DNA of 64,000 nucleotides from Centrapalus pauciflorus (Eukaryota > Streptophyta > Magnoliopsida > Asterales > Asteraceae), in contig JAANYP010002086.1 of the NCBI GenBank assembly GCA_020465985.1, positions 50,341 to 114,340 on the forward strand, given 5' to 3'. A program made the position numbers and the translations under genes. Of this stretch, positions 10,917-23,362 are shown piece by piece. Below the pieces are notes generated by a model. The model made no database searches, was not told where the DNA came from, and was given only the letters and a program-made list of their open reading frames with translations. Positions within the stretch are counted from its first letter, which is position 1. Each line of letters opens with the position of its first letter.

Positions 10917-12512
10917 TCACTTCTCGCCTTTGATTTCCAATACACGGCCGTCTGAAGACCTAATTCTGATGATTCGCCGATTGCAGACGATCGTAGCCTC
11001 GTTATTCATTAGCCAATCCATGCCGACGATGACGTCGAACTCTTTCAACGGAATAGGAATGAGATCAAGGTTGAATACGACGTTATCAACGAGTAGAGTG
11101 CAGTTTCGATATACAGAATCAGCCATAACATAACTGTTACTGGCCGTCTCAATATCAATTACTATGGGAAGCTTTGATGGGGACTTATATAATCTTTGAG
11201 CAAAAGATGTTGATATGAAAGAACGACTTGCGCCAGAATCAAATAATACACGAGCCGGAATCGAGTTAAGCATGAACGTACTGGTAACTACGTCAGGTGT
11301 TTCTTTTGCTTCTTCGGCCGTTATCTGAAAAGCTCGAGTCCTTGCGGTCGGAGTAGCAGCTGAACTCTTCATCGTAGATCCTCCAGCTGACGACTGTGAC
11401 TGAAATCGTTGCCCGCTGCGACACTGATACATGAAATGTCCTCTTTTCCCGCATTTCACACATCCACGTCCTTGCTGTGGGCACTCTTCACTGCTATGAC
11501 CAATTCGGTTACACGCAAAATAAGTAACATCATCTGGGTTACACAGCCCCATGTGTGACTTTCTGCATCGCTTGCAGAATCGTGGCTCGTTCGTCAATGA
11601 GTAGGCTTGCGCTTTCGGTTGGCATTGTTGAGATTGCGACTTATTTGGCTTGAAAAATCTACCAAATCTTTGTTTCTTCGGAGGAGACGGATTCATTGGG
11701 TTAGTCGTTGGAGCGTATAGCTGATCGCCGTACTCTAGATATCCTCTCTCAATCTGTCTGGCTGCTTCTACCATTTCTAAATAACTCTTGTATTTGATAG
11801 CGCTCATCGGATGCCGATATCTAGGATTGAGTCCTACACGGAATCTATTCATCTTTCTTTCTTCGGTAGCTACTTGGTATGAAGAGTAACCGCATAGTCG
11901 TGAAAATTCGTGTTCGTATTCGTCAACTGTCTTCGTTCCCTGAGTCAGCTGCATCAGTTGTACTTCCATCTTATCTTGTTGGTCAATCGGGCAGTACTTC
12001 GCATTGAACATATCAAGAAACTGGTTCCACTCTAGAGTCTGAATTATTTCTTCACCATAGATACTCCTCTGAGTTTTCCACCAGGCACGGGCAGCTCCCA
12101 CAAATAGTGCAGACACATAACTCACTTTCTTAGAATCTAAACAGTCAGAGATTCTAAAGATCTCTTCGGTATGACTAATCCAATCCATCGCTTGAATTGG
12201 ATTCACTGTACCCTCAAAGTTAAGGGCACCGCTCGCTTTGAAGTCCTTGAACTTACAGCCTTTAGGCTGCTCGATTTGGGTTTCAGGAGTAGAGTTATCA
12301 GAATCAGATTCTTCATTCTGGACTTGCTTATCTTTTCGCTTACTTTTCTTATCATTACGTCTTTTAGCTTCAACCTCATCTCTGGCCTGAAACTGTTCTT
12401 GCATAATCTTATTTTGTTGTTCTGAGTGTTGGGCTAGTAATTATTGCATCATTTCAAACATCTGTTGTGGGGTCATGTTGTTGGGAATGTCACCTGATCC
12501 TGATCCTGACAT
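10917..12512 (-). pseudogene. Gyp-1 gag and protease
   Basis: The natural start is probably ATG at 12510-12512 (MSGSGSGDIPNNM). A TAA in place of CAA interrupts the frame about 20 codons later, after which it is open from 12404 to 10917 (495 aa). Gag forms the particle. Seen are the capsid-like block MDWISHTEEIF...ARAWWKTQR, a proline/lysine linker, and cysteine clusters including CKRCRKSHMGLC, a variant CNRIGHSSEEC and a classic CCHC knuckle CVKCGKRGHFMYQC. Aspartic protease follows with LFDSGASRSFIS and later IVGMDWL. TGA (from CGA) after EIKGEK ends the block; Gyp-2 reads through at that point. Confidence 0.92.
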
Positions 12513-12696
12513 CTTAACTGAAAATTAAAATCATTCAACTATCAGTTTATAGACTTAGATCTATGTACCCTTTTTCCCATCCTAATAGTCTATACATCCT
12601 ATCTCAGTTCAATCCACCTAAATGATTGATACATATGTATTGCTTCAGTTTGAGACCAAGTATACTCACGTAATACTTGATTCACTCAAACTATGG

Positions 12697-12708
12697 GCTC
12701 TGATACCA
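12697..12708 (-). other. Gyp-1 primer binding site (initiator tRNA-Met)
   Basis: The minus strand reads TGGTATCAGAGC three bases inside the right LTR. This fixes the right LTR as the 5' LTR and the element as minus-strand. Confidence 0.93.
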
Positions 12709-12711
12709 TCC

Positions 12712-15187
12712 TGTGAAGACCTTCCCTTACGGGTCAGTCCTCAAAGTCTAGGTCCCATAATATGCAATACGATATCAACCATACTAAGATAGGGTAATTA
12801 TAATGCGGAAAATTAAATTACATGTACAAGCATTATAGATTAGGATTTAAGTTACATATTTCAAAATAAAGTTATAAAAGGGTAACATCTAATATAGTCA
12901 TAACATCATACATCACATCAAGTCTACTCAGAACCACCACGTTTGCTGTCTTCTAATCAGTATCAGAAGGTTTGTTGAGTAGTGGTCTAAGAAAGCTTCA
13001 AAACTTGGATCTTGAATGACCTAAGTACTAGGTCCTGCAGGTGATTTTCCTTTGGCTTTTCCTGTAAAATATTAATGCAACATCTGTAAGCAAAGCTTAG
13101 TGAGTTTATAGATTTTCAATATCAACATGCGTGTCAAGCGGGGTCATTAGTCTTAGCGTGATATGTCTTGGCAGCCGTTACAGCCCCCATGATTGAGATA
13201 TAGTATCATAAGATCGGATGATGTTCAAGCCACACTCACGCTTAAATCGTGGGGATCAGCCACATACTGGGCTAGCTACCAGTAAGTCAATATGGCGGAA
13301 CATCGGAGGTCATTACCCATTCATAAGAACTGGTGAAATAGCCGGGTCTAGAACAATAGACCTTAAGGGCTAATCAAGCTGAATCAATCTATCAAATGTC
13401 TGATCAATGATGGAAGCATATGTCTTAGAAGTCATGATAGCAATGAATCATAAAGCAAAGTCTGAAGCAATATTCAATGCAATATGAAAAGATAATCAAA
13501 TAGCTATCATGATCCACTGGGAAACACCCATCCATGGTGTGCACAGGTCTCATTCCAGCTGATAAATGAATGTCAATAAATCTAATAGCAGCAATATATC
13601 TCAACCGGATCTTATGCATGTTCAATCTGAATATCTATAACTCATTGGTCGGGGTCTTGGTCAAACAGATATAAGAATCTGCCACCTGAGTTATCTCAGG
13701 ATTTTATCTTTGTCAATCGGTTCTGTCAATTCTTTTCAAATCAGAGACCCGCTTTCAAGTCTTTAAGTCATTAAATCTTTGTTCAGAATATACTGAACCT
13801 GTTCAAAATCATTCATGATAATATCATGTCAATTTCATCATCTTTATCATCATCATTTTAGTCTTTAAATTCTTGTATTCTATCTGAGTCTGATATCTGA
13901 TAACTTGTCTTATCAATGCCATCATCTTTTATCTTTTTAATCTTTATAATCTTGAATTTCATCTGATTCTGATAACTTATTTATTTCACAAATCATTCTT
14001 TGTCTCAATATTTCTCAAAAGTCCTCTATTTATATATTTAACACATGTATATATATATAAATATAATCATCCATATTAAAAATATCAAAATAGATAAAAT
14101 TGGGTTTTCGGATCATAAATTTCGGATCAGCCCGGATTGGGATCCGGATTCGGATCATCCGGATCCGGACACATCCGAATTGGGGACCCGAATTTGACTT
14201 CATCCGAAATGTATACACCCGAATTCGGATCATGACCCAACCGAGATGGACCATCCGGATTCGGTCCAATAGATCCGAATTGACACATCCGAAGTTAATA
14301 CTAAATGGGATCCGAACTTGTGGTATCCGAAAAGATCCGAAATTAGCATCATCCGAATTCGGTCCTACCCGAATTCGGATCCCATACTTAGCTTTTTCCC
14401 AGATTTGTTCTTGGTGTTCTTCATTTTATTCATACGGATTTTTATTAATTTTCACCAAACATATTTAAAATTGACATGCAACCAAATATTTTGATGTATT
14501 ATCATTATTTGAGTGTTTTTATACTAATTTCCCTATTAATAACATCATATTTTGATCAAGATCATCCAAAATTCATCATTTTTGTCAAGAACATTCTTTT
14601 TCATCAAAATTCCGATTTGTACTAATTTTTTGGATGATCTATCTTCAAATTTTTGTTTCTTAAACATCCATTAACTTAAATTCATCAATATCTCCTAAAT
14701 TTATACACATGCAACACATAATTTCCACATTTTTAATTCTTGATTTCGGTTTTTCATAAACCGAACCAACATACTAAAATTTTCGAATTTAAATGAAATA
14801 TTACCTTGAAATTTTTGTAGATTAATGATGATTGATGATATTGTAACTCCTTCTTGAATAATTTCCTCAATTTATGATGAATTCTTGGTAAATTCTTGAG
14901 TTTGGCCGAGAGGTAGAGAGAGATTAGTGAGAGAGAGAGTAATTTTTTTCATTAATGATCATAAATGATCATTATCTTGGTTTTTATATATATCAAATTT
15001 TGTTATTTAAATTTAACCCACTAAACTCTTGTATTTTACATATCTTTTATTTTAATCATCTTTAATAATTAAAATCATAAATATATTTTACTTAATATTT
15101 TCATATTCAAATAATTAATGTAATAAAATTACATTATTTTTCTCAAAGTACAAAGATTATAACTGGATCAAAAGCTGGGTTGTTACA
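12712..15187 (-). repeat. Gyp-1 5' LTR
   Basis: 2,476 bases, nearly identical by eye to 5285-7832 except for the TA tract, a few indels and a markedly different piece of the palindromic array (about 14290-14400). Splice-like sites: donor 1 AAG|GTAAT at 14804, acceptor 2 at 13062, donor 2 mutated to ATGAGT near 13645. Confidence 0.93.
14105..14390. repeat. Palindromic CCGAATTCGG array in the Gyp-1 5' LTR
   Basis: Imperfect ATCCGAA / TTCGGAT units as in 6735-7015. The first two thirds match the partner LTR closely; the last third does not. Confidence 0.88.
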
Positions 15188-15192
15188 CAACA

Positions 15193-16135
15193 TTACAAAG
15201 TGTAAAAGATTGGTTGAAAAAATGTTTCGCTATGAAAGACTTGGGAGATGCCACATATATTATTGGTATTAAGATTCACAGAGATAGGTCGAAACGTCTA
15301 ATAGGACTTAGCCAGGACACATACTTAGACAAAATTTTGAAAAGATTCAAAATGGAGAATTCTAAGAAAGGGAATCTACCCTTACATCATGGAATAGAGA
15401 TTAGTAAGCGTCTGAGTCAGAAAACAGAGGAAGAACTGGACAGAATGAGTCGAGTTTTGTATGCTTCAACTATAGTATCGATTGTGTATGTCATGACGTG
15501 TACAAGGCCTGATGTCTCATTTGCTTTGAGCATGGTGAGTCGACATCAACAAAATCCTGGTAAAGGCCATTGGACAGCTGTTAAGAACATTCTCATGTAT
15601 TTAAGAAATACTAAAGATAGGTTCTTAGTTTATGGTGGAGAAGAAGAACTCAAAGTAACGGGTTACTGTGACGCTAGTTTCCAAACAGACATAGATTATA
15701 GTTGTTCACAGTCTGGTTGGGTATTCTTATTGAATGGGGGAGTGGTGACATGGAAAAGTTCAAAGAAAGATACAGTGGCAGACTCCACATGCGAGTCTGA
15801 AAATATTGCGGCTTGCGAGGCATCAAAGGAAGCCACCTGGATGAAGATTTTCATTGGAGATCTTAAAGTTGTTCCAACAGTACAAGAACCCATTGATATT
15901 CTGTGACAATCAGAGTGTAGTCGCCTTGACTAAAGAAACCAAGGATCATGGGAAGTCGAAGCACATTGAAAGGAAATACCATTTTGTTCGTATAAAGGTT
16001 GAAGAAGGACACGTGATTGTGAAGCAAGTACGATCAGAGAATAATCTGGCTGATACATTCACAAAGGCATTGTCTAAATCAAAACATGATGATCATGCTA
16101 GGAGCATAGGGTTAAGAGACAATATAAAGTTTTAG
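15193..16135 (+). pseudogene. Cop-B RT C-terminal part and RNase H
   Basis: This continues the frame left at 5284: LQSVKDWL, KDLGDATYIIGIKI, GLSQDTYLDKILKRF, then the conserved CTRPDVSFAL and GHWTAVKNILMYL. RNase H follows with GYCDASFQTD, CESENIAAC, FCDNQSVVALT and a terminal HIERKYHFVR...ADTFTKALS. A one-base deletion near 15893 shifts the frame between PIDI and FCDNQ. RNase H degrades the RNA template during reverse transcription. Length and motifs are those of a normal Copia RT-RNase H C-terminus (TNT1-like). Confidence 0.92.
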
Positions 16136-17004
16136 TTGTGAGTTTGAATTTGAAACATTACAAACAATGATTAAAATTGTAATAGTTTTGGTGATTAAAT
16201 AATGGAGATTTGTTTATTTGCAAGAGTGCTACCATTCACTATTGTTTATCGTTGTGTTTTGTTTTGCATGTTTAGAATTCACTTCCCGAGTAATTAATTT
16301 TACTCAAACATCTTCAATCGTTCATACGTCAGGAAGTAAGTATTGATTAAGACTGTCATGAAGCGTTAGTAGATTGTCTATAAGAATTAGACATAGCATG
16401 GAGAATGCTGCAACACTCATGAGTACTTAATGGGAAGTTAAGTATAGGAAAACCCACACTTAGAGAAATTACTTCATGGATTAAAATCACAAGTAATTCT
16501 AATATGATAATATCCTCTATTCTTTAAATGGAGATACATTGAGTTTCTTGTTTTTCAAGTCTGTTATACTTTAGCTTATTCAAACGCTGCGCGTAAATGC
16601 CAGTTATAAAGGGTATGCTATGTATGACATGATAAGTTGACTGACACTATGTATCAAAGTTTATTTGTTCCTTTTGCCTAAATGGAAAAACGATATCTAT
16701 GGGCCCTCTGATGATTAAATGTTAACTTAAAAGTGTTAGGCCTAGCCGGGACTAAATTGATGCATTCAATTCAGTAGTCTCATATAGTCAATTAATTGGA
16801 AATCAGAAACATAATTTTGAATCTTGAGATTGATTAAAATCCATGTCTCAGTTTCATACGATATCAGTAGAACAGAGGAATAGTTGATCACATATCTAAG
16901 GGCTGTCTCTAGAATATGATTCAGAGTTCAGCAGTTGCATTGGATGACACTCTCTGCTTGGTTAATGGGATAGACTTGGACCAATAATAGTTGATGACTT
17001 GTCT
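16136..17004 (+). other. Cop-B 3' untranslated region
   Basis: About 870 bases between the RNase H stop and the polypurine tract. I see no conserved ORF or structural RNA in it. Confidence 0.7.
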
Positions 17005-17015
17005 AAGTGGGAGAC
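17005..17015 (+). other. Cop-B polypurine tract
   Basis: AAGTGGGAGAC immediately precedes the 3' LTR and would prime plus-strand DNA synthesis. Confidence 0.8.
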
Positions 17016-17584
17016 TATTGGATAGAGTGTCCAAGTCATAACTAATTGGTAAAACGGTCAATAAAAAGTAGAGTCCTTTTTGGGTTGCCCTCAATGAACA
17101 GTAAAGAGAAATAATTAATTATAAAGAAGCAAGGGGCTAAAGTGAAATAGTTGGAAAGTTATAGATAAACCCTAAAAGATGGTTTTTATCTATGATAATT
17201 GTGGATTGTCCCATATCATTAGAGGGTTTCATCCCTATATATGTAGGGTTTAAATATTAATGCTTCAATCATTCAATTCTCTCTTCTAATTCCTACTCTT
17301 TCTATTAGGAGTTAGAATTGAAAATAGTTATTTTTCTCTTTGGTTCGTGGTTGTGAGCCATTAGAGGTGTTCTCGTTTGAGCACTCGCCTCCGAGTTTTA
17401 TTTTCTCGTTCGCAGTGGCATACGCGTGAGAAATCGGTTTTCTCAAGGTTAGTATTTCTTATTTGTTTATTTTGTTACTTTACTTAATATGTTTAGATTC
17501 GTTAGGGTTATGTTTCTTTGTTGTTCTAGATTAAATGATTTTCTGCATTTTAATTAATCTAGATAGGGAATAGAAAACCCAACA
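17016..17584 (+). repeat. Cop-B 3' LTR
   Basis: 569 bases from TATTGGATAGAG (the usual TG start is mutated to TA) to CCCAACA. Its last 339 bases match the 5' LTR remnant. Sequence after it (GCCCT) belongs to the Gyp-4 LTR. Confidence 0.88.
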
Positions 17585-17843
17585 GCCCTCTCTTTTTCCT
17601 ATTCTCTTTCAGCTGTTGGTGCTGAGCGACAGGATGGAGGAGACAGACAGGAGGCTGCAGCTGGAGGTGTCACACCGGTAGAACACAGCTGCCTCTCGCC
17701 AATTGGTGTGACTTTACTCACACCAAAGTCAAACTTTGGGTTTTAATACCTAATATCCCTATAAAATACAAATTTAGCCATTTGACTTTCAAATTCTAGT
17801 TTTCATTGGGAATTATATTTAGTTTGGGTTCATTATTTTTTTA

Positions 17844-20620
17844 GGGTTAATTTCATATATGTCCCTCTAAAACTTCATAATATCATATATACCCGACACA
17901 AAAAAAGAATTTCCTATATATCCTTCTAAAACTTCAGAGTATCATATTTACCCAATTTAAAACTTTTATAGCATATATTCCCTTTAAAACTTTTAAATAT
18001 ATCAAATATATCCAAATTATTTATTTATTCTTTTTTAATTAAGAATCCAATCAATTTAAAAAAAATAAATCCTGAATATTATTATTTTTTTTGTTAATGA
18101 CATTTATACCCCTCCTTCTCCAAAAACCTTTTCCATCAAATCAGAGACACGCTTATGAATTTACTTCTCTGTTACTCGATCAGCAACACCTTTTCCATCG
18201 AATCAAAAACCTTTCCCCCTTCATGAAAACACACTAATAGATGAAACATCACGAATTCACGATAGCCTTTAGTCAGCACAAGGAAGGAAGCACATCGATC
18301 GTAAAGCTGCACAACACACGATCGTAAGCAGCACACATCGATCGTAAGCAAGGTAAACGATTTTGGGTTTTTGTTGCTCTGTTACTCGATTTCTTTCTCT
18401 GTTACTCGATTTCTAATCAAGGTATCGAACTTCTTGTAGCTTTTTCCGCTACCCTAATATGAGGGTTTAAGTGAATTTGATTTATGATTCTGATTTGTGT
18501 GTCAATTAATCAATAGAAACAATGAGTATATCGATTCTTTAATTAGTGCACTAATTTGGGTTTTTGTAAAAAAAAAAAATTAGAACTTCAGTGGTGTTAT
18601 GGAACTAATTTGTTGATCAAGAATGTTTCAATTTTCAAATTGTGTAAACATATTGATTTGAGATTCTTATGCTTTTCATTTGGTGTTATGGAACTGGTAT
18701 AAGATGTATTGCTTTTCATTTACATCTATAACACCAACTGGTATAAGTGTGTGTGTGTGTGTGTGCAACAACATTATAGACAAGTGTGTGTGTAAAAACA
18801 TTATAATCAAGTTGTGTATGTGTTTCTTATTCATAAAACCACATCAAAAAGAAGATGAATGATACTATAGATGACTCTTTAAGACCAACATGGAAGAGCA
18901 TGGCCGACTCGCCGATAATCGAGTATGTTTATGTAATTTCGTAGTGTAAAAGCAGCTGACCTGGACCCAGAAACTTGATCTACTGTTGAAATGATGATGG
19001 TAGGAGGATACCACATTACATGACAGTTTTTTAGGTAGTTAACTGCTAATGTTTACTCGTCAAAATTTTTTCTATTAATTTAAAGAAGGAAAATGATATT
19101 TTCTTTAATGTTTTTAAATTGTGCTTGTTTTAGTTTGATCAACGGCGATAGCAGATGGGTCTACTAACAATTGCTGAGATGCAGAAACAAGACATTCTGA
19201 AAAAAAAATTCATGGCTGAGGTAAATATTCCTCTCTCATGCATAGTTGCTCATCTTGTGGCTTGACTTACTGTTACTGATACCAAACTCGAATTTTGTGC
19301 AGCACCCAGAGATGGACTTTTCAAGGGCTAAGATAAACTAATAGTGGATCTAAATATCTGAACGGATCATTTCACTTTGGACTTTTTATCGCTGATGAAA
19401 ATATGATCATTTCGGCATGTTTTTGCGAAGCATTATGGAGTTGCAATTGCCTTTGAAATAGTCTTGGATATATAATCGTCTTTTTGCTGAATAATACAAC
19501 GCTATGTGGGTGAAATCTGTTCATATAAACATGTTGTTGGTTCCTAGATGATAGTTTTTCTATGAAACAATGTATCCTCATAACCTATAGTTTGCAAATC
19601 CTTATGCTTGTTTTTTGTTCCTGTGTGATCCTTTTTTTGTTTGTAAAGAGCCATGATATGCACTATTTGGTAGATGATGTTTTAGGTTCATCTATGTTCT
19701 ACACTATGCACATCTGCAGAATTTGGATATGGTGTCATATGCAAATATTCCTCTTTAACTCTAGTCATATGTGTTATGCAAATAAGCAAAATTGGTTTGT
19801 TTATTACTCTTGAAATTCTTATTCATATTATTCTATTTTGAATTTAGTTGATGGTCGCAAAATGTCATTTCATTTTGAATTTAGTTGATGGGTGGTGCGA
19901 CCCGTTGTACGTTTACGTGTTTGTACCAAAAAATGCGGTTCTTCGTTGATTATTCCCGGTTTCAGGCCATGCTTATGCCAATATGACTTCTTCACGTGAG
20001 TTCCATGCCTTTGGCATTGACCACATCTTCTCGGATTGCTCGGTCATTACCTCGTTCGTTTTGTAGTATCCATCAACATCGTTAGTATAATTTCTTCCTC
20101 ACCGTCTTCATCGGAATCTTCTTGTGTCTATTTCTTCGTCATCAGAATCTTGTTGGGTATCACTAAATTCATTTTGAATTAGTAATAAGGAAAAATATAA
20201 AAAGATGTTGTAATCATAAATAATGAATGTTCGTTATGCGTTTTATTGTAATAAAAGAGAATAAATAAATAATTTGGATATATTTGATATATTTTAAAGT
20301 TTAAAAGGGTATATATGATATTAAAATTTTAAATTGGGTAAATAAGATATTATGAAGGTTAAGAACTAAAAATGGTAAATTGGTCATTTCCTTAATAATG
20401 AATATTTATTATGAGTTTTAAAGTAATAAAAAAGAATAAATAAATAATTTGGATATATTTGATATATTTAAAATTTTTTAAGGGTATATATGATATAAAA
20501 GTTTTAAATTGGGTAAATATGATTTATGAAGTTTAGAAGGATATATATGAAATTCTTTTTTTGAGTCGGGTATATATATGATATTATGAAGTTTTAGTGG
20601 GACATATATGAAATTCTCCC
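17844..20620. mobile_element. Mutator-like element carrying a captured gene fragment (Pack-MULE-like)
   Basis: 2,777 bases flanked by a perfect 9-bp target duplication ATTTTTTTA (17835-17843, 20621-20629); the right LTR of Gyp-4 shows the empty site. Terminal inverted repeats run about 200 bases: GGGTTAATTTCATATATG on the left against GGGAGAATTTCATATATG from the right, continuing through GTCCC, AAAACTTCATAATATC and ATACCCGAC. A 9-bp duplication with long TIRs is the Mutator signature. No transposase is recognisable. The interior has a spliced-gene fragment (18948-19341) and unassigned sequence; a C-x2-C-x3-H-like phrase on the minus strand near 19990-20050 is too weak to name. Confidence 0.85.
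18948..19341 (+). pseudogene. Captured 3' exons of a NudC-domain (BOBBER-like) gene
   Basis: Three exon-like pieces keep consensus splice sites. 18948-18999 encodes AADLDPET, then a stop, then STVEMMM, and is followed by GT. After an acceptor TAG, 19134-19220 encodes FDQRR, a stop, then QMGLLTIAEMQKQDILKK and FMAE, again followed by GTAAAT. After GCAG, 19303-19341 encodes HPEMDFSRAKIN and a stop. This is the C-terminus of NudC family co-chaperones, which typically end in a DLDPET...FDQRQKQMG...HPEMDF-type tail. The CS (p23-like) domain is not seen. Two in-frame stops show that the copy is not functional. Confidence 0.8.
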
Positions 20621-20921
20621 ATTTTTTTAAGTTTCATTTATCATTATTTTTTTGTTATAAGGTCCAATTTTGATACTATATAACTAAATTCATACTTCTG
20701 AAGGGTATATATGATATAAAAGTTTTTAATTGGGTAAATACGATATTATGAAGTTTTAGAATGATATATATGAAATTCTTTTTTTGAGTCGGGTATATAT
20801 GATATTATGAAGTTTTAGAGAGACATATATGAAATTCTTCCATTTTTTTAAGTTTCATTTATAGTTATTTTGTTGTTTTAAGGTCCAATTTTGATATTAT
20901 ATAACTAAATTCATACTTCTG
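20480..20921. repeat. Direct tandem duplication, two units of 221 bases
   Basis: 20480-20700 and 20701-20921 both run from AAGGGTATATATGATA to AATTCATACTTCTG. Each contains the outer part of the right Mutator TIR plus the adjacent LTR flank. A third, partial TIR copy lies at about 20255-20350. The duplication post-dates the transposon insertion because it includes the target site. Confidence 0.85.
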
Positions 20922-23362
20922 AAACTTTAATTAAATAATTTGTTATTTCTCGTATTTAAATATTTATATGAAACACGGGCGTTACAATCACTAGCCCGTC
21001 AGATTGATCTCGTCCTCAATATCACTTAGGCCTCGAACGATCTCAAATATTCGACCGCTAACTTCGATTCTCACACTTGGTGCGTGAGTCAGAACTTACA
21101 CATTATTATAGGTTGTGTAACTTGATACTATCATGGGTTATCATTTGTCTAATTACCGTATACTTGTAAATCTCAACTATGTTTAACTGTTTTGATGTTT
21201 ATTTAAATCTTGAATGATTGAATATGATTTTTATATTAGTACATTTATCTCTAATTCTCGAGCGTTATTATTATCTTTCCATCAACTAGAACATGTCTAT
21301 GGGGATGTCGACATCAACTTTCCCGTCGACTTAAACTACACTGGTCACTCAGACAACTTCTTCGAATGGAATCTCGTCATTCGTAATTGTCTGGTAACGT
21401 TTGAATTCAGACGAACTTGGTTTCATGAAGTGTTGGGCTATTACGATCTTCTGTATATTTGAAGGATTCTGTGTTGCGATCATGTTTGGTTACTTCTAAA
21501 TGTCTGAAAATTCATGAGTTGTCCCCGTTTATCTTTTAGGTTGTGAAAAGCATGCCTTCAAATTTATCTCAATAACAAATTTATCTTTTTGACAAAACAA
21601 GTTTCTTTTTCTTGTTTTTTCAACCCTTAATTGGCGCTTACATATGTCATCTTAATAATAGGGTATCCATTATATTAAATAATTTAGCATCACTTTCTCT
21701 TTAGGGATTTGTTGTTATATCTTATGGCTTATTGTCTTAATTTATTTTTAGCATGACGATGCATACTAATTTCTCTTATTAGAGCTTTTTTTGTCTTCTC
21801 CTCGTGATTCACTATTTACATTTTACTTTTCTCGTTCATGCATTTCACTTGCAGTTGCATCAGTTTAATATAAGTTATATTCATTTCCTTTGAACGTCCT
21901 GATATGCCTACATGCATGGATTGATTTCGTGATATTATGATTTGTCAATCAAGGGGTTCATTTATAATGATTGTGTTCGCATTTACATAAAATTCTCATT
22001 TTGTGATTATTTGATTGATCAACAAGAGTCTTTATGCCACTTACTAATAAATTTATGGATGTCTCATACCATGTTATTGTCTATCTGTCCTTGGTTTTGT
22101 CAATTTTAACTAGTAACATTCGTATGGTACCCATGCACTCTTATTACAGTTCTTCACTTATTTATTATTATTTTTTTCGATAACACCCTTTTTTATTACA
22201 TGTATATTTCAACAACCCTCCCCCTCTTTTATCACTTTAAGATTCACCATCGACTTGTCTTATTAATTAGATTGTAGGTATCATATTCGTAGCAGATTCT
22301 TACGAGATGGTTCCCGACACACATATAACGCTTGTTTTAGCTTCTTAATTTATATGAAAACTAATTCTAATTACCACACTATTAGTTTGGAATTCACGTC
22401 ATCATTATGTTATCATGTTACTCCGAATTATTGAGTTTATAGACTGCACCACTTGTGTTTACTCTCTACAACCTCAGTTATGTTAATCAGGTTTGTCATT
22501 AATCTCAGATATTCATTCATTTTATATTGTTCACGTTAATCCTGCACACTCTTTAGTTAAGTTGGGATAATTCCCTTAGAGTCAGTATCACTCATCGTAT
22601 ATATTTATCACTCATTTCACACATCAATATAATTCTTCTTCCAATTTGCAACAAATTATTCTCATTTTCTTACCTCACTTGCTTAGTGTAAATTAAGTTG
22701 AACTTATGTTATTGGTATCCATCGTTAATAATCTATGTGTTTTTGTCTTCTCATGTACCTAGATTCTATGTCACCTTATGTAATTTGTTGTGACCATTTC
22801 TATTTACAAGGTATATCATATTATTTCAAGAATTCTAATTGATAATCGTTTCATCTTTTATCCGGTGTATATAATTATTGTCAAGCCATTTATTATACTT
22901 TCGATTATTTCATATTTGACATCAATTACATTTTCACGTTTGTATCGTTCATAGTCATTCCATACCTTATTCGATTCCTTTTTTTACACTAGCTCTTCTC
23001 ATCATACTTTCTGTTGCATCTCTCTATGTACTGGTTATCATATTTTTTTAGTTATGAAATTTTTTGTGTGACGCCCTCATATTTTGATAGAATAATTAGA
23101 ATCACCAGGATCAACACACAACCCAATGAATATCATGAAAATTAAAATTGAATACTTAAATGAGATTTAAGCAGTTCCACACTAAAGCAATGAAAGTACA
23201 TGTCTACAGTGATTAAGTCTAACTATTACAACATCATAATTGTTTTAAGTATCAAATCCCAGCCCCAAAGCTATATCGTCCATGTACCAAAGTAGCTTCT
23301 AGGACACCGAGATGTGAATTGAATTGCCTAAGAAGAATGTCCAGCTACACCTTTGCCTTTGC

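Larger units (their letters stand above)
17585..20986 (-). repeat. Gyp-4 3' LTR, remaining part
   Basis: CTATTCTCTTTC, TTGGTGCTGAGCGACAG and GGAGGTGTCACACCGG match the right Gyp-4 LTR at 48917-49020. CAAAGTCAAACTTTG and TACCTAATATCCC match 50870-50905, and the end ACGGGCGTTACA matches 51112-51123. Relative to the right copy a block of about 1.8 kb, including a MITE, is missing, and a Mutator-like element is inserted at 17844-20620. The outer end is cut off by Cop-B. Confidence 0.8.

Noticed and set aside
18948..19341. A working NudC gene
   Set aside because: Only the C-terminal exons are present, with two in-frame stops and no CS domain, inside a transposon.
19890..20200. Mutator transposase zinc-knuckle remnant on the minus strand
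   Set aside because: The C-x2-C-x3-H-like phrase is too short and frame-broken to support a call.
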